A stretch of DNA of 64,000 nucleotides from Barthelona sp. PCE. Lineage: Eukaryota > Metamonada: BaSk clade. The translations under genes were made by a program, and so were the position numbers. Below the pieces are notes generated by a model. It was not told the DNA's origin. It saw nothing but the letters and a program-made list of their open reading frames with translations, and ran no database searches. Below are positions 26,898 to 40,700 of this stretch, one piece after another; within the stretch, counting starts at the first letter, position 1, and every line of letters starts with the position of its first letter. The stretch lies in contig JAUFOR010000002.1 in the NCBI GenBank assembly GCA_040285745.1, positions 558,001-622,000 of the forward strand, written 5' to 3'.

Positions 26898-28619
26898 GAT
26901 GGATAATACAACACGTTTACCACTCTGATCAGTATGTATTATTGATTGATCAATCAAATACTCGATTATTTCATCAAAATTGCTCACTATATATTTGTGA
27001 AGATAAGTTGGTTGTAAATCAATTAACGTATTCCTTAAAGTACTCAATAAAATTCTATTCTTTTCACTTCTCTTTATGATCTTAACCACATAAGAGATTA
27101 AAAATTGATCTTTTCTATTCCAATTATTCACATTTTCCAATCCTTTGTAAAAAAACGAATCAAATATTGAATCTATATAAGGATTAAATGCATTAGTATC
27201 AACACAAATGCTACTATTAAACACATACTTATAGTTTCTAATCTCTAAAATGTTCTTATCAATCATGATATCAAGAAATAAAGAAAAATAGCTTGGATAT
27301 GATGATAACATAGTGGAAACAACATCCTTTGCAACAGAATTTCTTACCATACATAAAATATAAAGTTGAAATGTTGATAAAACAATTGAGCAGTTGGAGA
27401 GTCGAATTGATACCCTTGAAAACGGAGATATCTTTATAGAAACATCATCGTTGGATGGAAATGATTGAGTAAATGTTCTTTGTATGACCAAAGGAAATTC
27501 TGACAAAGGAATACAATGCAAATTGTTCCCATAGCCAAGAAAAGAAATTGAAAATTGATTAGAAGTAGGGCAGTTAAGATATGCATCAAAGAAATAAGCA
27601 CAAACAAAAATGTTCACATTACTTAAAACAAACTTTGAGAAATGCATCTTTGGGAAATCGAGCTGATTACCTATTAATATGGAAATTATCAATTTAAGCA
27701 ATTCAATACGGTTATTGAATATCATCAGAGAACTAAACAACCCAAAAGAAACATCAAATAATAATATATCAGATTGAGAAAAAAAATATTGAACAAATCT
27801 CTTCATGAATGTTTTAGTTACCTTGCGATGGTCCCAAAGTTTAAATTCTTCGAAAAATCTTGCAATAAATGACTTATAATCATAAGGAATATCATAAAAT
27901 TCTGCCTTCTGACAAAATACAAGAATATTATCCATATTCAACGTGGATGATTGATTGTTTGGTTGTTTTGGTTGTAATTTCGCGGTTATACAAGGGAATA
28001 TTTGTTGAAAATCTGAATATACAATGGTAATACTTTGAATTAATTCAAATACAGCCTTGTTCTTTAATATTAAATCATTCATATCATTAAAAAACAATTC
28101 CTTAACATAGAATTCGGCATTAGTTGAAAGCTTAGCCAATGAACGTAAGAAATAGTTGCAAGTCAATAAAAAGTGATCAAACATCAACTTTCCTGCTTCA
28201 GACATTGAAGTTTGCAGTCTGAAGTCTACTGCTACAAGACAATCAGAGATCCTTGACCTAAAAAGTGCAATGGAACTCTGTGTAAGAGCTTGTGTTGAAA
28301 AAAACTCATTCAACACCTTGTAAAGTGCACTGCAAAGGGTACAACGAAGAGTCTGCATTTGTGCGGTGGATTCGTTCCATTTAAAACGATACATATCAAA
28401 TACAACCTGACATCTATCATAAAATTTGGTGAGTGTCGTTTCTGCTTCTAAGATCCCTTTGTTTTCAACAAATATACCCAGAATCGTGGACAAAGTCTGA
28501 GCACTAATGCGTTTCTTTCCAGTAAAAAAAAAAGAATAAAATGCATTATTAAGGTTCAATAGAACCTTTTCTTCATCTTTCTCACGTAAACCTCGATGAT
28601 ACGGCCTTCTAGACCACAT
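26889..28619 (-). CDS. divergent cullin-family protein
   Basis: 576 residues from ATG 28619. An upstream in-frame ATG at 28676 would add a hydrophobic 19-residue leader and leave only 38 bp to the next gene. The N-terminal two thirds are helical, as in cullin repeats. Near residue 415 the cullin-homology signature is recognisable: a stretch with SIVLSTFQLYILCMV, then DKNILEIRNYKYVFNSS, matching the STxQxxILLxFN…L…KIL…Y.xN pattern of the winged helix that holds the RING subunit. The C-terminal 70 residues (FLISYVVKIIKRSEKNRILL … IIEYLIDQSIIHTD) fit the Nedd8-acceptor winged helix, with a lysine in VKIIKRSEK at the modification site. It probably scaffolds a RING ubiquitin ligase; the subtype is not assignable. 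APC2-like is an alternative. Confidence 0.65.
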   Translation of the reverse strand: MWSRRPYHRGLREKDEEKVLLNLNNAFYSFFFTGKKRISAQTLSTILGIFVENKGILEAETTLTKFYDRCQVVFDMYRFKWNESTAQMQTLRCTLCSALYKVLNEFFSTQALTQSSIALFRSRISDCLVAVDFRLQTSMSEAGKLMFDHFLLTCNYFLRSLAKLSTNAEFYVKELFFNDMNDLILKNKAVFELIQSITIVYSDFQQIFPCITAKLQPKQPNNQSSTLNMDNILVFCQKAEFYDIPYDYKSFIARFFEEFKLWDHRKVTKTFMKRFVQYFFSQSDILLFDVSFGLFSSLMIFNNRIELLKLIISILIGNQLDFPKMHFSKFVLSNVNIFVCAYFFDAYLNCPTSNQFSISFLGYGNNLHCIPLSEFPLVIQRTFTQSFPSNDDVSIKISPFSRVSIRLSNCSIVLSTFQLYILCMVRNSVAKDVVSTMLSSYPSYFSLFLDIMIDKNILEIRNYKYVFNSSICVDTNAFNPYIDSIFDSFFYKGLENVNNWNRKDQFLISYVVKIIKRSEKNRILLSTLRNTLIDLQPTYLHKYIVSNFDEIIEYLIDQSIIHTDQSGKRVVLSISN

Positions 28620-28714
28620 ATCAAAGAAACAAAACAATAGATAGGGGAAATAATTCGTTTTAACATATATTCTCATTTACACATCAATACTATTGCATTA
28701 ATCTCGATCATTGG

Positions 28715-31700
28715 ATGCTCTCGAATCTATTATTGGAGAGAAACCCTGATGCAAGAGACAATTTCACCGAGCTATTTAGGAATAAGTTTGCAACAGTGTT
28801 AGGACGAAGTGCTGCCGATAAAATGTTTGAAGACGACCTTTTCATAAATAATCTTCGTAATTTTGCCTTAGATGGTGCTAGAATTGGATTATTTATTTCC
28901 ATTCTACGTACAGGAGGATTTCGTAATACTACAATCACCTTCTACTTCTACAACGACATAAAAGAAGCATTGGATAACTTTGAATCTAACTTTGAAATGG
29001 TATTTCTGTTAAGATTAAGTACTGGTTTTGCGATTAGCACTTTTAACCCACATATGTTCATTCATGAACTTGTACATTTCCAATCAGGTGTTGTTACTTC
29101 GCTTTTTAAGGCTTTTTCACCACCTAAACAAGGAAAGGGAGGAAATATTTTGGAGAAAGCTCTTTCAGACTACATATCTTCATGTTATGCACTTATGCCG
29201 AGCGTCAGTGAGCTTCCCTTGCTTGATGTTCTTGAACACAATAGAGGGAACAATGCCCTCTTTATTTCTATAGGAAAACTTTGGATACTTTTACTACGTG
29301 ATACCATTTCCACTAAACGTAACATAACATATTTATCAGATGAAGTTAATTGGTGGGAAAACCGTGTAGAGTCACTAACAAAGTTGCTTAAGAATCTGAA
29401 AACTACCGATGTTAACCACATCTTAAAGAATGGTGAAAGTATCGAACCGCGATTAGTTGCAGAAATCCGTGCTCTTATTAAGAGCGTCTCTGATAGTCTT
29501 GTCATTGCTAAGTCAAATTCCAAGTTCCTTAACGTTGGTTTATTGTATTTCCAAGACCTTGAAAGCAATACAGATTTTTCAAAGACCGTGTACTTTCTTC
29601 GGGCAGTGTTTGAGGTGATAGACCAAATCATCACAAAGAGCCCTTACTACGGTACAGAAGAACATCTTGACTTGTTGTTAAGTTCAGTCGTTTCCAATGT
29701 TATATCCCATGTACGAAAGTATATCGACTCTGAGAATAACTTGTGCATTGATAGATTTATTAATGAGAAGAACGAATTCATTGCTGATTCATTGGACTTC
29801 TTCAAGGATCATGCATATGATTATTCTTGCAAATGCAGGATGTCGTTGGTTGTTTGTCGAGAAATGAAAAAATTATTTATGGATTACCGAAGTCAGCAGG
29901 ATGATGAGGAACATGAAGGTAACATCTGGAGTGCTGTTCAAACAATATCTTGTTTCAAAGAACTGGACTTCTGTATTGATCGATGCATGGACATGTACGA
30001 AGTTTTCTTGATCACAGCAGATGTGAACCTTCTACATTGTATTAGCTTTCCCCTTATTGTAACAAAAGAACCTGTTGAACAACAAAGAAAGACAGCGTTT
30101 GACGCGGATGAAGCTAGTGTAATTTTACATCGTGTTCCAGATACATATGTTGAATTCTTGTTGAGCTTTTTTGTAGAACTAAAAGAAATAATTCTTGATA
30201 ATTATGATGAAGAAAAATACAAAAGCAAATACAAAAATTTATTTGAAATTGAACGTTCACAATGGTCAAAATGTTTTTTTACATTTTCTCAGAAAATACA
30301 AATGTTAGAGATCAACCTAACTCCTTGTATTGATTACTTTTTGGGATCTGTTATGTATTTGGGTACAAAATTGGAACTTTTAAGTTTCTGCAGACCCTTT
30401 GTCCAGAACCCTCTATTGCAGTGTATGTCACGTGCAGTTCGTAAACACCTACTATTAACGTTACATGATTCGTTTTCGTATTCGTGTTTCTTATATAATC
30501 AAATTAAATTAATCATTCCTGGTGTGAGCCAGTCCGCTATTAAGCTTCCCAGTATATCTATACTCTTTGATCACCGCAACACTATTGCTAATGTGAAGAG
30601 CTGGGATTTGTTAGCATCTGATTCGAAACGCAAAACTTTTTCAACAGTTTTATCCAAGAGGAACATTGTCAGCTCTTCAGGATCATTTATGGGTGAGTTG
30701 GGTGAAGATGATGAGTCATATCAACACTATTGTGATATTTTTGACTTTCTCTATTCAATGTATAATCTTGTTGAAAAATTCATCTATGAATTAGAAAATA
30801 TAGGTGTTTCCCGTTTGGTAGAAGTAAGTGCTGTCACAGAAGATGACACCGTACTTGAAGACCCACCGGAGTTGGAAGAGTTATTACACCTTGATCCGTG
30901 CTCTTCAAAGATTGTTATCTCTGTCAGTTTATTACAGCGGTTGTTTAATCAGCAAATAGATTTCTTAGTATCTATTCGAACAGTTATCATTGAAAAAGTC
31001 ATGGCCTTTGTAGAGTCTGTTGTAGAAGATTTCGAATTCAAGTGGACGGACATTAGTATGTTCCTTTCTTCTTCTTTACTTCTTGAAGGCAGAGTACCTG
31101 GACAATACCTAATCAATGAGAACCTCTCACTGCAACATGTTATGAAGGTTGTTGGTGAATTACTACGTAGACTCGAGTGTTCATACATTAATTTTGATGA
31201 TAAGAATGTCCTTGATGTTGTTTATCGTGGTCTATCCAAGCGCATCCTTCGTATTCCAAAAGCGTTTTTGGTTTTTAAGGTTGTTTACTCATCGTTACAT
31301 TTCAGTCTAACTGCTTATGCATCAGTTATTAGTAAGCTAACGCTCACAATGAAGAAGCTCCTTCATCAAGATTTGGCAAAGGCTGAGAACGAGTTCCAAA
31401 CTGCCGTTACATCGCTGACCTGGAAGACGCATGCTTCATTTTCACATTGTAAGGTGCTTAGCACTCTGGTCAAATTTTTAAGGAAGAAGTCTGGTGCTTT
31501 GTTAAACGTCTTTGTTACCATCGAGGACTTCTTTAAATCACTCCAGAAACAACGTATCCAGATATTACCTGATGAATCAAGTGTATATCTGTTCCTTAAG
31601 AAGAACAACAGCATACACAACAAAATCGAAGAACAAATTGAGGTATTCAACGAAACACTGAGAAAGGAACTATTAGTTGCATATCACTCTTTGGCAATAG

Positions 31701-34700
31701 GTGATCACGATCCATTATGGCTTCAGTTCTTGGAAAGTGTATCGACGTCGGTTACATCACATATACATGACCTAATTATTAGTGAACTGGATTTATTCCG
31801 CCGTGTTGTCTTTGAAGAGACTGATTTCCTCATCATTGGCCGCACATCTTTGTTAGGTGATCGTATCGTCACGATACCCAGTTATAATCAGAGGATCAGT
31901 TCGTCAACATCAATTCTTCAACAGTTACTCTCCCATCCACGTGCCCCATTGCTTGATTTCCGCAACGAAAAGGCCATAAGCTTGGATTTCTTGGTGACTT
32001 TTCACATTCACTCTCTGTTACGTTTATTAGCCATCATCAACTTCCCTGATCTCAATTCTTTGAATGACGACCAGGAGCTCAAACTCCTGAACACACCCAG
32101 GCAGAGTACAGGAAAGAATACAACAGAGTATAACATGGATGAAAAGCCTCACGTATCCGAAGTTTTGAAATTCCTTTGTAATGATAAACAGATCAACATT
32201 ATTTGCAAGGATTTGATTGATTATGTTCGTGAACTGTCATTTGAGATGAATACAAACATAACTGATACATTTGCTGAGTTTGTCACAATCATTAACAGTA
32301 GTGACCGATCTCTTTTTTCGTCAGATTTCGATACTGCTTATGCAACACTTAATATGGATGAACGTTCTGAATTAACCAGCATTGACGAGCTTCTAACAAT
32401 GCTCCCCGCATTTAACTCAGCTCGTGCATCTATCACTTCCATTGAAAAAGTTTCAGAACGAGTTAACAGTATCCAACAGCTTTTCAAGCTCGGTTTTATT
32501 GTATTGAAGACAGATGATGTTATCCATGCATTGAAAACCAGACTGTCAAGGTTGAGTGTTAATCTAAAGGTAAAGGTGAAGAAGACAGTCCGCATCTTCT
32601 TTGATTTTCTCAACAACGTTATTGAGAATTATTTCTTTGATTTTAATCAACACTATCGTATTTTATCAAACGTTGGTATATCAGTAGAGCTCACAATGGA
32701 TATTGTAGAGAAGCCTATGAAGATACTCGAGTTATTCAGGGATGAAGTGAAAAATATCGAGGTCATACTGTCATCGTCTACCAAATTCATTGCATTCTTG
32801 AGCAACACTGAGCTCTTCAGTGCAGACAGTGAGATGATTGTCAAACTCAAAGATAAGACGCTGCTCATGTTGGATCGTTTGGGAACGTGTACAGATCTAT
32901 GTAACGATATGTTCCCAATGGTTCAGAAGCTCAGCACAAGTCTTCAGTCATCAATTTACACCCGTCTTGAAGAATTCAACGAAGTTGTCAGCGAATATCA
33001 AGGTGTTTTAGTACAAAAAATTCCTTTTGGCAGTGTTGTTGAATTTAAAGATGTACCTGCAGTTAGGAAAAACTGTAAGGAAGCATTGGCCAATATTGAA
33101 TCATTTAGCAAAACATTCTTGCACAAAACGAAACGTTTCCAACGAATCATTGATTATCTCAAGAATACTCACAAACTTTCACACTTTGAGTCTAATCTCG
33201 AGAACTTAGATACAATCAAGTTAACTATATCGGAATTCAAAGCGTTTTGGAAGACTGTGAATGACACTGCAGATACCATTGAGTTCTATCGCACGGCCAT
33301 GTTCAAAGATGTTGATCTAAATGAGTTGGAATCAACTTGTAATCGTCTTTTGCTTAGTGTTGAACATCTTGAAAATGTACGCTTTTATTGTGAAAACATT
33401 CCTAACTTCTTTGTTTGGACTGAAGAAATTCGTGTGTTATTAAGTGTATTCCCTTACCTCAAGCCATTGAACGAGGATTATTTCATCACATACCATTGGC
33501 GCCATCTTTCTAACTTGGTGGAAATGGAGCTGGATATCAAACGTGAATTCCCAATCCTAGAATTAAGTGTTCGTATTTTACGTTCTGTTGAAATATCTGA
33601 AGCACTTGCTCATATCTCACATGAGGCAAAGTTAGAGTCAGGTACATTAAAGGACATTGCAACACTTGAGAATCAATGGTTTTTTACAAAGTTTCAGCTG
33701 TCTACTTGTAACCTAACATATTCTAAATATTCTCCTCTGGGTAAACTGGAAAATGCACATAAGTTACCCAACCTCACCAATGATGACTTTAAGATGAACG
33801 GAAACATTGAGGAAGAGCAAGAAGAAGATCTTTCAGCATCTCCTCTTTTATCTAACATTACTTTTGATCATAAAGAAGATGCAACTCAAGTGTTTAAACA
33901 CTTCTATCTAACTGGAATCTCTAGTTATTGTGATTTTGAATATCATGAATCTCCATTCTTCAACACGCATCTTCTCAACATTTTTTCAGATGGTCTAGTA
34001 GCTGCTGCAAACAATTTACCTTTGTTCAAGCAGTTAGAAGATGCCTTCACAATCCTCAATAAGACCGCCCTGCAGACAACACCCCGTATGATGAATTCGC
34101 TAAAGCAATGGAAAGAACGCTTGTCAGCAATCCGTGAAGTTATTCGAAGATTATTTGTCCTTTCTTTTAAGATGGATGCAACAATTGCATTACTTGCCCT
34201 TTCCAACCCTATCAAAGAAGCAGAAGTTAACAATGAAAAGATTGTAGAGGTTTTCGAGGTTTTAGAACCTATTTTCGTTAACGATGTTCTCAATGACTAC
34301 TATGAGTTGTTACGTGCACTTGCCAGATGCGTATCTGTTCTTCTTGTTCTTGATAACGACAGTATGCTCAGGCACCTCGCCAGAGTAGAAGATAAATGTC
34401 ATAAATTCATCACAAATGTTGTCCCAACTGCTTTTGGTTATGAAGTTAACAACTGTCCCCGTCTTGGTTTTGTTGGTGTTTCTCACATCTGTGTCTTTGG
34501 AATCATTCTCATGAAAGTCATTGTACGCCGTGAAGGTCTCATTGCTGATGGTAATATGTCACAACTTAATACACCTTCAACTGTCAATTCAGCAGGTAGT
34601 GTTGGTTCTGAAACCAGTTATTTCAGCAGACTTACTGGTGAACGTCTTGCTTTAGATTGGATCATTTCGGCAGCATTTCCATCATGTTCAGGTGTTAAGA

Positions 34701-37700
34701 TCAGACACGATCACATTGTTGGCATGCTTGAAGCTTATTCTCCTTATGTTCTGAAGTTGAGTCCACCACTATCTTTACATGTAACCAGTTTCTCTAGTGT
34801 ACTGAATACTCTGGAATCCATCATGAATCTTTCTGTTTCTGGGTTGTATGAACGTGCAGCTGTGTTTGAACGACAAATCTTAGAGTCAAATACACTTGAC
34901 GCAGAAGAATTCATTACTACACTTTCTGAATTACCCATGTATGTGGCAAGAACTCTATTTGAATCTGTGCTACATCATATCTCAATTACAAAGCCTGCAA
35001 AATATGCTGAATTCGTTGTTGATTGTAAGAGTATTCTTGCTAAAGCTGATGATATTCGTTTCGAAATTGCAAACAGAGAATATGAATATTCAAAATTCTT
35101 TTTGCCTCACCAGATTTCTGCTGGAGTCATTGATCCCTTCTTTGTACGTAGTGTCATGGAAGGAGTTACTATGTCCATGGCGTTTAATGAAAAAAAGAAA
35201 GCCTCTGAAAACACCTCTGCTGAGAATCCTTCTTCAAAACACGAAGAAGGTTATTATGAAGGTTACAGTGGTGCTTCACGTGATTATGATCACCATAAGT
35301 ATGAGCTTGGTGGTATTTCTGAGCTTGGTGGTATTTCTGAGCTTGGTGGTATATCCGAACTTGGTGATATCTCTGAAATGGGTGGTATCTCTGAGGGTGC
35401 TATTAAAAGCAGAGAAAATTCTGTGAGAGAAATCTTAGCTATGGAAGTTAACGATGATGTGTTAGCTGATCTAAAGAGTAACGAACACCTTGTTGTCTCT
35501 ATCCCCTTCATTTATGATTTTACGACTGCTCAAATGACTGCTAACGATGAGGGATTGAAATGTACATTCTCATCACAGTTCATTAACAGCAAAGCTGTTC
35601 CTGTTTTGTATCCGGACCTAATTGACTGCTTACAATCTATCATCAGTTGTCTTAATGAGAGGATGGCAATGGCGTTGGTGGGAGCTGGTTGTGCATTTTC
35701 TGATGAAATTATTACTGCTTTTAGTGGTTATCTCATGCAACAGGTGCTTGTTGTCAACTGTGTTAACCTCACAAGCAACCTTAACTCATTGGAACTGTTT
35801 GAAGTAGGTCTGAACTTTAGATTCACTGCTGCAAAGGTTTCCAAAGCAACCATCATTCTTACTAACTATGAAACGTTACATCAGGCACATAGAAACATTA
35901 TTCACAAACTGTGGATGTCGTCCATGGTTAGCCTTTTGATCATTTCTAACCAGGTTGGGTATAAGGAGGTTCCTCTCTGCACCAAAGCACTTGTCCTTAA
36001 GCGAGACTTTGGTATTTATGGAACATTCCTCTATACAAACTTTCTATCCATCCTTCAGTTCCAAGAATACACATTCATTTCTGGCCTTGCATATTTATTA
36101 AGTGCAACTCTTAACCGTATCTTAAGCATTGGTCGTCAGATTGGATGGAAAGCAATCTTCAGACGCAAGTCTCTCAGGAGATTGTTAGCAGGAGCCAAGT
36201 TCCTTTACCATCGGGTCACCAAGGGTAAAACAATGAATGATGATGAGAAGTTTCAAACGTTCAGGGACTGTTCAGCGTTCATTCTTTTCAGGATGATTAA
36301 AGAAAATGCTCTTCCTCACACTTCACACTCCTACACCAACAGTGTCAACTCAGCCATTGAATTCCCAGGATTTGCGTACTCTGTTCTTATGCTTCTTGGC
36401 TCCAATTTCAGCGAATACCAAAAGATCAAATTCGGTGATAATTACGATGTCTACCGTGACAGTAGAGTCAATATCGAATGCGTTGACACATCCATTGTGT
36501 CACATATATTCATGTACGAATCTCTCCGTTATCAGTACGATAATTTCGTAATTTGCGGTTCTGAACATGGACCTTACAGTGTTTTCAAAAACTTGTTACA
36601 AGCTATCATCGACTATTCTAGCTCCCGTTATGGTAAGCGTGCGTATCTGAAGTACATTATTCTTACACCCAGTGTTTTTTCAACATTCAGTGATTTTAGA
36701 GAGCATGCTATTGCAATGATTCTTGATCTACTACGAGTTTTCAGCCTTGATATAGCGGACATGGAGAAAAAACCACGTCTTACAATCTTCCTTGGTATAG
36801 CTGGTGCCATCACAACATCATTATCTGATTTCTTGGTGGAGCTGCGTATTAATCTCATCCAGATTTATCGTCCAATGTTTCCCGATCTCTCATTACCGAA
36901 GTTTTATTGTTTCCTCAATTATGATACCTCACAAACTATCAACATAAATAGAAACATGTATTTCATTGAGCCATATCGCCAACTTGATCAACTTGCTGTT
37001 CAATCTAAAAGCTTTCAGCAGACAACATCATGGCATGATCTTTCTGCAGTTCAAGACTGGGGCTTCCTACTCTTTAATGACTATTATGTACCAACTACTG
37101 AGCATTCCATGAGTTATGCTATTCATCGTGGCAACTTCCCTCAGATTTCAGCTTCTTTGGGCGGTTCATCTGCTAGTGATGCTTTAGTTTGTCTTATGGC
37201 CAAGTTTATTGAGCAGAAACCAGATGCTTATCCGTCGATATTCTTGTTCTTCTTTGGATTAGAAAGCAGAATAGACTACATGTTCAGATTATACAACTCG
37301 TTCTCTCCACCACAAGCCCATGCACTTCAAATCCTTATTTGGTCAGTGTACCAGGCCTTGTATATTGGGTTGAGATCAGATTACCGTAACAGCCTCAATT
37401 CTTTCTTACGTCATTCAATTGCTGCTTATCTTGCCAACAAAACCACATCAGGATCTCAATTTTTTTCATTGGGAAGTGGTATCTTTACGAATAGATCTGG
37501 TGCTTCAGGAAAACAAGTAGGTTCAACAGCTCGTTTCTCAATGGGTGGTGGTTCCACTGTTCGTTCTGGTCAAACATCAGGTCGATCTTCTGCACGTTCA
37601 TTTGACCGCATTGGTGATATGATTGTCTCAAGTCTATACAAGTATATGGCATTTGATGTTGACAGTGGTGATGAAGAATGTCTTCGCTTATCTCCCACTG

Positions 37701-40700
37701 CAGTATTCCCTCTCATCACCAGTCGTTTACTGGGTGATTTGGATTTCAACATATGCAATGAACGTTTCCTACTTGTCAATTACAATCCTTACTATTGTGA
37801 TCATCCAATTGTCAAAGTGCTGAAAGAACGTGAGTTCGCTGTCAAACACTTTACGTATGAGATGCCTGAGTCCATTAGTATCAAGCAGCTTTCGAAAGAG
37901 ATCAGTGACTTACTGGAGCGTTGGAAACTCAGTGTAGTCAAACCTCTGGATATTAATGAGCGCATCGTCTTTACAGTAAGTCATATGGAGCGTGCGACAC
38001 GTAAATCATTGGATTTTATCAACAGTTTGTGCACAAACAAGAAATTCTTTGAGATGAATTCATCAATTAACGTTACTTTTGAACAAACATTCTTTGTTTT
38101 AACGGTAGATTGTTTTAATCATTCGTATACACATCATTCTAATGATATATCAAACCTCCCAACGAAGTTTTCTGGTTATTTCCCTATTGATTGCCGTCTG
38201 ATCGAGGTCCCGAATCGCAAAGACTTTGAAGTCGATCAGTTGGCGAACATGCTCAACATTACGCATAAGGAACCTGAATTCGAGTATCTAATGGTTGTTG
38301 TTGATTGTATTCACTACGTGCAGCGTGCACTATCCAAGCATTTATTGTCTGCATTGGGTTCTGAGCAGTTTAATTTCTCAAAAGAGCAGATACCCGATCT
38401 CCTAAAAGCGTTGGCGCAATTCAGACCGAACCCTAAGAAGTTTGGGCTCAGTATCCTCAGCTTCTTAGTCTTTTTGATCAAGGCATTTTGGATTTCACGT
38501 TGCAAGCTTGAGTCAGAATTATCATACGCTGTAGATCTCGTTGATGATGTGATTAAACATTATGTCCCTGCCGCTTTAGTTGTTGAAATGCTCAAGACCA
38601 ACGAGATTTTGTTTGTTCATAAAAACATTATTGATGTTCTTAATAGTTCTTCTTCAACAAAGACCCTATTCCATAACGAAGAAGTATTCGTTGGTGAATT
38701 CTATCTTGTCACAGATGTTGATCTCTACCGTCACCGTTCATTCCGCTTCCTATCAATTACTGATATGGATAACATACAGGCATTCCCAATGATTGCACTT
38801 CAACAAGTTACTATTGCTACAATGATAACATTCATTGACCATCAACACATTTCATTCATCAATGGCAGTGGTATTGATAAGTTCTCTATCCTCTCTAATT
38901 TCGTTAAGTATGTCTTTGTCGCGTTAGAGGGTGTGAAGCGTCCACAAGATTATACGGTGGAGTTTATCAAGATCGAGCTTGAACATATGTTGAATATTGA
39001 TGAATTGATTGTGCGAATTCTAAAGAAAATCATATTATCAAATGAGCGTTTGATATTACTGATCCCTAGTGATGTTTTGATTCAGCTACTGGACTATCAA
39101 GATGAAATGATTCATGCCTTCCTGTCACTAAGAGATCTATGTGACGGTTCCCATAATTATAACCGAATTTTCTTCAAGAACCATAAACTCAGCCATGAGT
39201 TCAGGGAAGAAGTTGATTTGTATCTTGATAACCATGGTGGGCATAAATTTTTCCTCAAAGCTCTTAAAAATATCAAACTGATATTTGGGCTTCATCCTCA
39301 AATGCTTGTTGATGACCGAATGCATGATATTCTAAAGCCATTTATTTCAACAAAGTTTACTATTTGTTCAACCAACTATGTTAATGATGATTTTGTTGTT
39401 AGCGCACAAGATCGTTTCATTCAACTCACTCTTCAGCATAAAAAGACTATCGAACGTGAGCTCATGGTTAAACAGCAGCACGAAGAAGAAAAGATACGGA
39501 AAAATTTCTTCAAGGGTGAAGTCAAGAAGAAACAGCATATGACTTTGGATCTCCGTAAAGTTTCAAGTGTATTGTCTACTTCTGAACGTGATTCCCTCAG
39601 TTACCACCTTGCTCCAATGTATGCTCGTTTTTCTGAGTATTTCTGCGTATTTGGTAAGCCATCCCTAAAGAAGGGTATTTCCATAATTCCAGAGTATGAT
39701 TACCGCTTCTGTATTCCGTTTATCGATTATCAACACCATGAACACTTTTATGGGCGGTATATTGAAGATGTTTTTAATATGATCTTGATGATGCGCAGAT
39801 TCTTTTCTAAGCGTTTGAATATAAGTAACATCTTGAATTCTTTCCTAGAATGGTGTCGAAATCTTCTATCAAAGAGTAGCCACCACCGTAATGAGCTCAA
39901 CACTAAGTTACAGTCACTCAATAACGAGGCTCATAACATCTTAACATCATTCGTAAAAGAAAAAGCACAACAAGACCAGCTCATAAAGAAAGATGAACAA
40001 CTGTCTGGTGCTGTCGGTGACTTACAGAAAAAGGCTGAAGAGGAACAAGGAAAATATGAATTCCGTGCTGCTTCATTCCACCGTGCTGCTTCAAAGTTCA
40101 AGAACATACCCCCAATCATCAACGATCTGGTTTCGTATCAGAAGCACCAGAAGAATGTGAGCTCAACAAAGCGTTCCGCCAAGTACAACATGATCGCCAC
40201 AGCATTCCGTCACATGATGCTCATGAACCAGTTCAACCCTACTATGGACATGATCATTTTTTGTTTCATGATGCTCATTGGCGAGGGACAAATTCATGAT
40301 GATATGCGTTCGATTTTTGACAAATTCAAGGGTTATATCACAAACCTTGATGATCTTAAAACGATTTTGAGCGATTTTGATATTCAACGTGTTAAACTCG
40401 ACGTTTATCTTTTTGTGAGGAAGTCCTTCAATGAACTAGTGTTTGGACCCGATGTAGAGCTCAATGTCATAATTACTGGTATTTATGAATGGGTACAATC
40501 ATTTATTGATATCAGAGATGTATTGGTAGAAGTGGAGATGTTGCGAAAGAAGTCAGATGATGCTCAGCGCGAGTTTAAAATGGGTGTTTCGAAAGCAAAA
40601 CACGCAAGTGATTTTGTTATTTCATCAACCAGTCGAATTGATCATCTGCAAGGACGTTTTGCTGAGATTACTTCAGACAAATCGAGCCTCACGTCAGAAA

